Below, piece by piece: positions 59,865 through 64,000 of a DNA stretch of 64,000 nucleotides (positions within the stretch are counted from its first letter, which is position 1; each line of letters begins with the position of its first letter). Origin of the DNA: Halopiger djelfimassiliensis (lineage in GTDB: Archaea; Halobacteriota; Halobacteria; Halobacteriales; Natrialbaceae). The position numbers were made by a program, and so were the translations under genes. The stretch covers positions 517,477 to 581,476 of the forward strand of contig NZ_HG315685.1 of NCBI RefSeq assembly GCF_000455365.1. The letters run 5' to 3'. Under the pieces are notes generated by a model. It was not told where the DNA came from and did no database searches. It saw nothing but the letters and a program-made list of their open reading frames with translations.

Positions 59865-61049
59865 CTAGCTCCCCCCGGTGACGATATCGGCGACGCGCTG
59901 GCGATCGAACAGCCGCTCGTCGGCCGGTATTTCGGGGTAGGCGGTTCCGGGAACGTGGCCCGGCCACTCGCCGAACTGCTCCGGATAGAGCTGTTTGGCC
60001 GTCATCTCGAGTTGGAAGAGGTTCATGATCGGCCCCTGATACCGCATGCCGCCGGCGACGACGCGATCGTTCCGAACCGCGGTCAGTTCGCTCCCGATCG
60101 GGTGGTCCTCGAGTCGATCGCGGACGGTGTCGATGGCGTACTGGGGCGTGATCCCCCACAGGTGGAGGATGACGTCCGGATCCGCCTCGAGCATCGTCTC
60201 GTAGTCGACGACGCCCCAATCGCCCGACCAATCGTGGTCGGCGAGCGCGTCGTGAGCCGCGAGCGGACGCGTCTCGGCCTGCCAGAAGCCGGGCGTGTTC
60301 AGGTGGTACGTGTAGAACTGGCCGTCCCCCAGCGTCACCCGTGCGACGGACGGCCGCTCGTCCGCGGGCGGGAGCGCCGCTTCGATGCGCGCGCGCACGT
60401 CGTCGTACACCGCGGCGAGGGCTTCGTACCGCTTGCGTTCCCGAAAAACCGCCGCGACGTTCTCGAAGAGTTCCCAGAGCGTGTAGTACTCGTATTCGTC
60501 GGCGTAGGCGGCCGCCGGTTCGCTGTGGACGCCGCTGTGGAAGCTGCCGATCCACGGACCGAGTGTCGTCTCGATCTCCGCGACGTCGTCTCGGGTCCAG
60601 TTGTTCTGGGTCTGGAGCACGTACGACGGATCGAGGAAGTGAACGTCGCTGTCGAACTCGTAGAGTTCTTCCTTCTCGAGTCCGCCCTCGAGCGGGTTCG
60701 GCAACCCCGTCCCGTCGAAGTCGACGCCCTCGAGTCGGTCGTAGAACGCCCCCATCGTCGGCCCCGCCATCTCGGGCGAGAACAGCGAGTTCACCGCGTC
60801 GCCGTGCCCGAGGGCAACCGCCATATCCGCGTACTGGGGAAACGTAACGAAGACATCCGTCGGGACGGCGTCGAACTCGACTTCGCCCATCGGTGCCATG
60901 GTCACCGCGTACGAATCCGTTCGTTCGCTCCCGACCCCCTCATGGGGTCCGTCGCCGGAGACACAGCCCGCGAGACTCGTGCTGCTCACCGTCAGCCCCG
61001 TCGCGACGACCTGTCGTCTGGTTCGTCCTCCCTGTCGCGTTACGATCAT
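59865..61049 (-). CDS. Iron/siderophore/heme-type ABC substrate-binding lipoprotein
   Basis: A 394-residue protein starting MIVTRQGGRTRRQVVATGLT. The leader has a twin-arginine-like stretch and lipobox 'SLAGC'. The fold matches FecB/BtuF-type proteins: 'VPTDVFVTFPQYADMAVALG' at the first lobe, 'YYTLWELFENVAAVFRERKR' in the spanning helix, and 'LEADPDVILHLWGITPQYAI' in the second lobe. A DtxR-type iron box (61055-61068) lies 6 bases before the start. No permease or ATPase is adjacent; the partner gene is a flavoprotein one base downstream. The ligand is probably a ferric complex or heme, by box and family rather than by residues. Confidence 0.86.
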   Translation of the reverse strand: MIVTRQGGRTRRQVVATGLTVSSTSLAGCVSGDGPHEGVGSERTDSYAVTMAPMGEVEFDAVPTDVFVTFPQYADMAVALGHGDAVNSLFSPEMAGPTMGAFYDRLEGVDFDGTGLPNPLEGGLEKEELYEFDSDVHFLDPSYVLQTQNNWTRDDVAEIETTLGPWIGSFHSGVHSEPAAAYADEYEYYTLWELFENVAAVFRERKRYEALAAVYDDVRARIEAALPPADERPSVARVTLGDGQFYTYHLNTPGFWQAETRPLAAHDALADHDWSGDWGVVDYETMLEADPDVILHLWGITPQYAIDTVRDRLEDHPIGSELTAVRNDRVVAGGMRYQGPIMNLFQLEMTAKQLYPEQFGEWPGHVPGTAYPEIPADERLFDRQRVADIVTGGS

Positions 61050-61054
61050 GTCTT

Positions 61055-61068
61055 TTAGGCCAACCTAA
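61055..61068 (-). promoter_or_regulatory. DtxR/IdeR-type iron box before the binding-lipoprotein gene
   Basis: On the minus strand this is TTAGGTTGGCCTAA, an inverted repeat TTAGG-N4-CCTAA that matches the core of DtxR/IdeR/SirR operator consensus (TTAGGTTAGSCTAACCTAA). It lies 6 bases before the ATG at 61049, where a bound repressor would block leaderless initiation. Haloarchaea carry several DtxR-family regulators of iron and manganese uptake, so iron control of the operon is likely. Confidence 0.65.
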
Positions 61069-61155
61069 TAATTCAAAAGGCGTTCGGTTCGGCGACGCGA
61101 CTCGAGGAAACGGGATCGCTTCCGAACAGTTCGGGTCGTAACCCGGGCTGGGTGG

Positions 61156-61914
61156 TTATTCGAAGGTGTAGACGACGGTCACGCTCGCGCTCACGCTGAC
61201 GGGATCGGCGTCGATCTCGGTCGTGGCCCCACTGGCGTCTTCCGCTCCGTTTTCGAGCGCCGCGACGGTGTATCGCGAGGAGTGGACGTTGACGTCGCTG
61301 GTCGTAACCGACTTCGTGCCGGTGAGCTCGACACCACGGTTGTCCGCGACGTGTTGTGCTTCCTCGTCGGCGTTTGCCAGCGCGTTGTCGATCGCGTCCT
61401 TTCGGAGTTCGTCGCGGGTCGTCTCCTGCAGTGTGAAGTTCACTCGACCGATATCATCGGCCCCTGCCTGAATCGACCCGTCGATGACTTCGCCGACGCG
61501 GTCGACGTCGTCGATTATTACCTCGAAGGAGCGAGTGCCTCGGAACCCATCCTCGTCTTCCCCTCGTTTCGGATGGACCCGATACCGACCTTCCTCGATG
61601 TTGTCCTCCGGGATCTCGAGTTCGTCGAACGCTTCTCTGAGCTGTTCGGCTTCGGTCGCGAGTTCGCTTGTCACCGCTTCGGCAGTGTCTCCCTCCGCGT
61701 CGACCCCGATTCGGACGGTCGCCCTGTCCGGTTCCGATTCGACGTCACCGTCCGCACTGACGGTGATCTCCGTTTCGTCCGAATCGCTCGCCGGGGTCGA
61801 CCCGGCCTCGTCGTCGCTGCTCAGTCCACGTCCGACACAGCCTGCCATCGCCGCTGCGACGCCAACGCTCGACGCCGCGAGGAACGTTCGTCGGTCCATA
61901 TCCGGAACTCTCAT
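61156..61914 (-). CDS. SIMPL-domain (DUF541) Tat lipoprotein
   Basis: A 252-residue protein starting MRVPDMDRRTFLAASSVGVA; the ATG at 61899 (MDRRTF) is also possible. The leader is a Tat signal with lipobox 'AMAGC'. The SIMPL domain (about 55-250) includes 'TEITVSADGDVESEPDRATV', 'RIGVDAEGDTAEAVTSELAT' and 'RSFEVIIDDVDRVGEVIDGS', ending with 'PVSVSASVTVVYTFE'. Such proteins are exported and widespread; function is unclear, with membrane or oxidative-stress roles proposed. Stand-alone gene; the neighbours give no hint. Confidence 0.87.
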   Translation of the reverse strand: MRVPDMDRRTFLAASSVGVAAAMAGCVGRGLSSDDEAGSTPASDSDETEITVSADGDVESEPDRATVRIGVDAEGDTAEAVTSELATEAEQLREAFDELEIPEDNIEEGRYRVHPKRGEDEDGFRGTRSFEVIIDDVDRVGEVIDGSIQAGADDIGRVNFTLQETTRDELRKDAIDNALANADEEAQHVADNRGVELTGTKSVTTSDVNVHSSRYTVAALENGAEDASGATTEIDADPVSVSASVTVVYTFE

Positions 61915-61959
61915 GCAATTGAAAAAGAACTGTCCCTAGCTCAAACAGTTCTTTGAGCT

Positions 61960-63756
61960 TTACCGTGAGGGGTTCCGCTCGGCTTCGATCCTCGTTTCCG
62001 CCGCTTCGAGGGCGGTTGCTGCGGACTGCTCGCCCGCGAGGATCGATTCGAACGCCGTTTGCAGGGGCTGTGAGATCGCCCGCATCGCCGAGGCTGGCGG
62101 TGCGAGCGTCCCCGTCGCCGCCGATTTCACGAACCCGGCTACCGATGCCGGAAGATCGCCGCTGTCGGCTGCGGCCGTGTACGCCGGAACCGTGCCGTGT
62201 GTGCTGGCGTTACGGACGTGGATCTCCGCGTTCGTCGTATACCACGCCGCGAACGCGGTGGCTGCGGGAACGGCGTCACGCCCGCTCGGCTCCGACAGTC
62301 GCGACGTGAACGCGAGCAGGTCGACGGTGACGAACGGGCTCGGCCGTTCGGGTGCCGCCTCGGCGTTCGGAAGCGGTGCCGCGCCGACGTCGATCCCGGT
62401 TGCCGCTGCGCGGGCGGCGCGGGCCGGATCGCCGATGGCAACCGGTGTCCGTCCGGCCACGAAGGCGTCGGCCTGCTCGTCGGGCCGGTCCGGGGCGTGA
62501 AACGAGTACGGGGCGAGGTTCTCGGCGACGAACTCGACCGCGCGGATCGTTTCCGGTTCGGTTAGTCCCAGCGAGTCGGACGCCGCGTCGTAGTAATAGC
62601 CGCCGAACGCGTGTACCCACGCACTGGCGGATGGGAGGGAAACGCTGGGTGACGAGGCCCCGTCCGGTTCGGCCTTCGTATCCCGATGCCGCTCTGCGAT
62701 CGCGGTCAACTCCGCAACCGTTTCCGGCGGTTCCGGGAGCCGATTCCGGTCGTACAGGAGCGCGACCGTCTCGAGCGTACACGGGACGCCGACGGTTCGT
62801 CCGTTGACCACTCCTGCCTCGGCGGCAGGATCGATGAACGCGTCCGGTCGCCGAATCTCGAGAGCGGCGGTCTGATCCGAGAGGTGCCCGCGGTCGTCGA
62901 AGTCAGCCACCAACGGGTGCGGTATCTCGACGAGGTGTGGGCCGTCGGAGTCATAGTCCTCGAGCGCGTCGATCGTCGCTTCCCCCGGATCACTGACCGC
63001 TACCGGATCGATGACGGACGTCGAGTCCTCGACGAACGCGTCCACGTCGGCCTCGAGGGACGCCAGCCGATCCGCGTCCCGGGCGTGCCAGAACGTGACC
63101 GGACTCGGCGGCGGGAGCAGCGGGGTATCGACGACGCGACGGCTTCGAACCCGTTCCGATCGATACTGGTCGGGGCCGACTGTCGATGGCGGCGGCCGGG
63201 TGCCCTCGAAGCGCCTGATCGTGGCGGTCAGCGCCGGCGGGGGCTGTGAGGCGCGTGCAGTCCCGACGATCGCGCTCCGTTCGGGATCGCGATCCTCGCC
63301 GAACCATACCTCCGCGACCCGAAACGAGAGCCACTCCGGGACGGCATCGACCTCGAGCGAGGTATCGACGGTCCAGTCGGCGCTGTACGCGGTCACGGTC
63401 GACTGCGTCCAGCCGGTATCGTGGTCCGTGCGCTCGCGTTGCTCTGGTGTGGTCTCCCGCCAGTCGAAGTCTCCCAGCGTCTCGCTCGCCAGTTCCTCTC
63501 GAGCCGCATCGTAACAGACCAGTTCGACGCCTCGCAGGGCGACGTCTTTCGAGTCGACGTTCTGGACGGTAACGTCGACCGTCAGCGGAACCGATACCGG
63601 CGGCTCGGATTCGAACGACTCCCGAACTGAGACGTCGAGCCGCGTGTACTTGAACGGCCCGTGGTAGATACAGCCTGCCAGCCCGGTCGCAACCGCGGCC
63701 CCGCCGACACCGAGCAGCGTCCGCCGCGAGAGCCCGTGCGTTCCCCGCTCCTTCAT
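61960..63756 (-). CDS. Extracellular solute-binding lipoprotein with extra N-terminal domain
   Basis: A 598-residue protein starting MKERGTHGLSRRTLLGVGGA. The leader has a twin-arginine motif and lipobox 'GLAGC'. Residues about 38-165 form an additional beta domain ('RLDVSVRESFESEPPVSVPL', 'TVDVTVQNVDSKDVALRGVE') like a small Ig or FxLYD module, unusual for this family. From about 215 to 590 it matches family-1 sugar-binding proteins: 'FWHARDADRLASLEADVDAF', 'GVPCTLETVALLYDRNRLPE', 'GGYYYDAASDSLGLTEPETI' and 'PSPFVTVDLLAFTSRLSEPS'. Sugar or polyol uptake is likely. Permease genes may lie beyond the right edge. Confidence 0.85.
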   Translation of the reverse strand: MKERGTHGLSRRTLLGVGGAAVATGLAGCIYHGPFKYTRLDVSVRESFESEPPVSVPLTVDVTVQNVDSKDVALRGVELVCYDAAREELASETLGDFDWRETTPEQRERTDHDTGWTQSTVTAYSADWTVDTSLEVDAVPEWLSFRVAEVWFGEDRDPERSAIVGTARASQPPPALTATIRRFEGTRPPPSTVGPDQYRSERVRSRRVVDTPLLPPPSPVTFWHARDADRLASLEADVDAFVEDSTSVIDPVAVSDPGEATIDALEDYDSDGPHLVEIPHPLVADFDDRGHLSDQTAALEIRRPDAFIDPAAEAGVVNGRTVGVPCTLETVALLYDRNRLPEPPETVAELTAIAERHRDTKAEPDGASSPSVSLPSASAWVHAFGGYYYDAASDSLGLTEPETIRAVEFVAENLAPYSFHAPDRPDEQADAFVAGRTPVAIGDPARAARAAATGIDVGAAPLPNAEAAPERPSPFVTVDLLAFTSRLSEPSGRDAVPAATAFAAWYTTNAEIHVRNASTHGTVPAYTAAADSGDLPASVAGFVKSAATGTLAPPASAMRAISQPLQTAFESILAGEQSAATALEAAETRIEAERNPSR

Positions 63757-63780
63757 TCATCAAATTATGACTGCTACTGG

Positions 63781-64000
63781 TCAATATTTCTTCTCCATCG
63801 ACCGGGCAGTATCGGCCATCGATACCGCTCGGGGAACCAACTCTACCGGGTGCTCGATCGTCGTCACTCGAGGACGGTCCCGCTGTTTGCGCTTTCGCCC
63901 GCGTCGGACCCAGCGGAAGACGCGGGACGGGTTCCGCGTTTCGAACACGCCCACCCCGTTCAGTCGTGACGGAACGACCGCTGCCCCGTAAACGCCATCG
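63781..64000 (-). CDS. Possible C-terminal end of a gene cut by the window edge
   Basis: One minus-strand frame is open from the right edge (64000) to a TGA at 63781, reading 'DGVYGAAVVPSRLNGVGVFE', 'TRNPSRVFRWVRRGRKRKQR' and 'DRPRVTTIEHPVELVPRAVS', ending 'MEKKY', about 72 residues. Third codon positions are mostly G or C but less so than in the neighbours, and no motif is recognised. It would lie upstream of the solute-binding gene on the same strand. Without sequence beyond the edge it cannot be confirmed. The remaining bases up to 63757 are the intergenic start region of the binding protein. Confidence 0.3.
   Translation of the reverse strand, partial: DGVYGAAVVPSRLNGVGVFETRNPSRVFRWVRRGRKRKQRDRPRVTTIEHPVELVPRAVSMADTARSMEKKY

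Noticed and set aside
1..64000. CRISPR arrays, prophage, intact insertion sequences or toxin-antitoxin pairs
   Set aside because: I saw no regularly spaced direct repeats, no integrase or transposase domain, no phage structural genes and no toxin-antitoxin gene pair.

Overview
The window is chromosomal DNA from a halophilic archaeon (class Halobacteria). The evidence is its GC-rich, CG-dinucleotide-rich sequence, very acidic proteins, many twin-arginine (Tat) lipoproteins, archaeal information-processing genes (aIF-2/aIF5B, Nob1, TrmY, Pus10, SecD/SecF without bacterial partners), a Bat/HTH-10-type regulator and a haloarchaeal chemotaxis transducer. The genus cannot be fixed from the sequence alone; the gene content would fit Natrialbales or a related order.

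Layout. 0-7 kb: the end of a luciferase-like oxidoreductase, then a leftward operon of hybrid-input histidine kinase, single-domain receiver and receiver-GAF-HTH regulator, then a methyltransferase. 7-10 kb: a stretch with little coding, followed by an AT-rich islet carrying a Tat-exported C39-like cysteine protease and a small lipoprotein. 10-19.5 kb: an acetyltransferase, a binding-lipoprotein/chemotaxis-transducer pair, and several regulators and small proteins. 19.5-27.5 kb: tRNA-Pro(CGG) with the T-loop modification genes trmY and pus10, several very small zinc-finger genes, an HtrA-like protease and an S9 peptidase. 27.5-41.9 kb: a phytase-like propeller, rnhB, a cation/calcium exchanger, secF-secD, an SMR pump with a TrmB-family neighbour, pgi, a CPBP protease, PRC barrel-nob1 and infB. 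42-46.5 kb: a glycosyltransferase, an AT-rich microprotein, a sulfatase-fold protein, a membrane protein with a 132-bp internal tandem duplication, and a decayed gene. 46.6-49.5 kb: pyrG-guaAb-DUF7126-like, overlapping. 50-57 kb: 5-formyl-THF cyclo-ligase with moaB, a quinone-reductase-like enzyme, an IDI-like NUDIX protein, a lipid kinase-like protein, a PHP esterase and a FemAB-like transferase. 57-64 kb: a divergent lrp/carA pair, an iron-type binding lipoprotein plus flavoprotein behind a DtxR-type box, a SIMPL protein and a sugar-type binding lipoprotein.

Most of this is core haloarchaeal metabolism and sensing. I saw no CRISPR array, no intact transposase, no prophage and no recognisable multi-gene defence system. 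The items most worth a second look are the C39-like protease islet, the iron-box binding-protein/flavoprotein operon, the recent in-frame duplication in the membrane protein, the frameshifted gene upstream of pyrG, the IDI-like protein lacking its catalytic cysteine, and the set of microproteins below normal gene-calling length.
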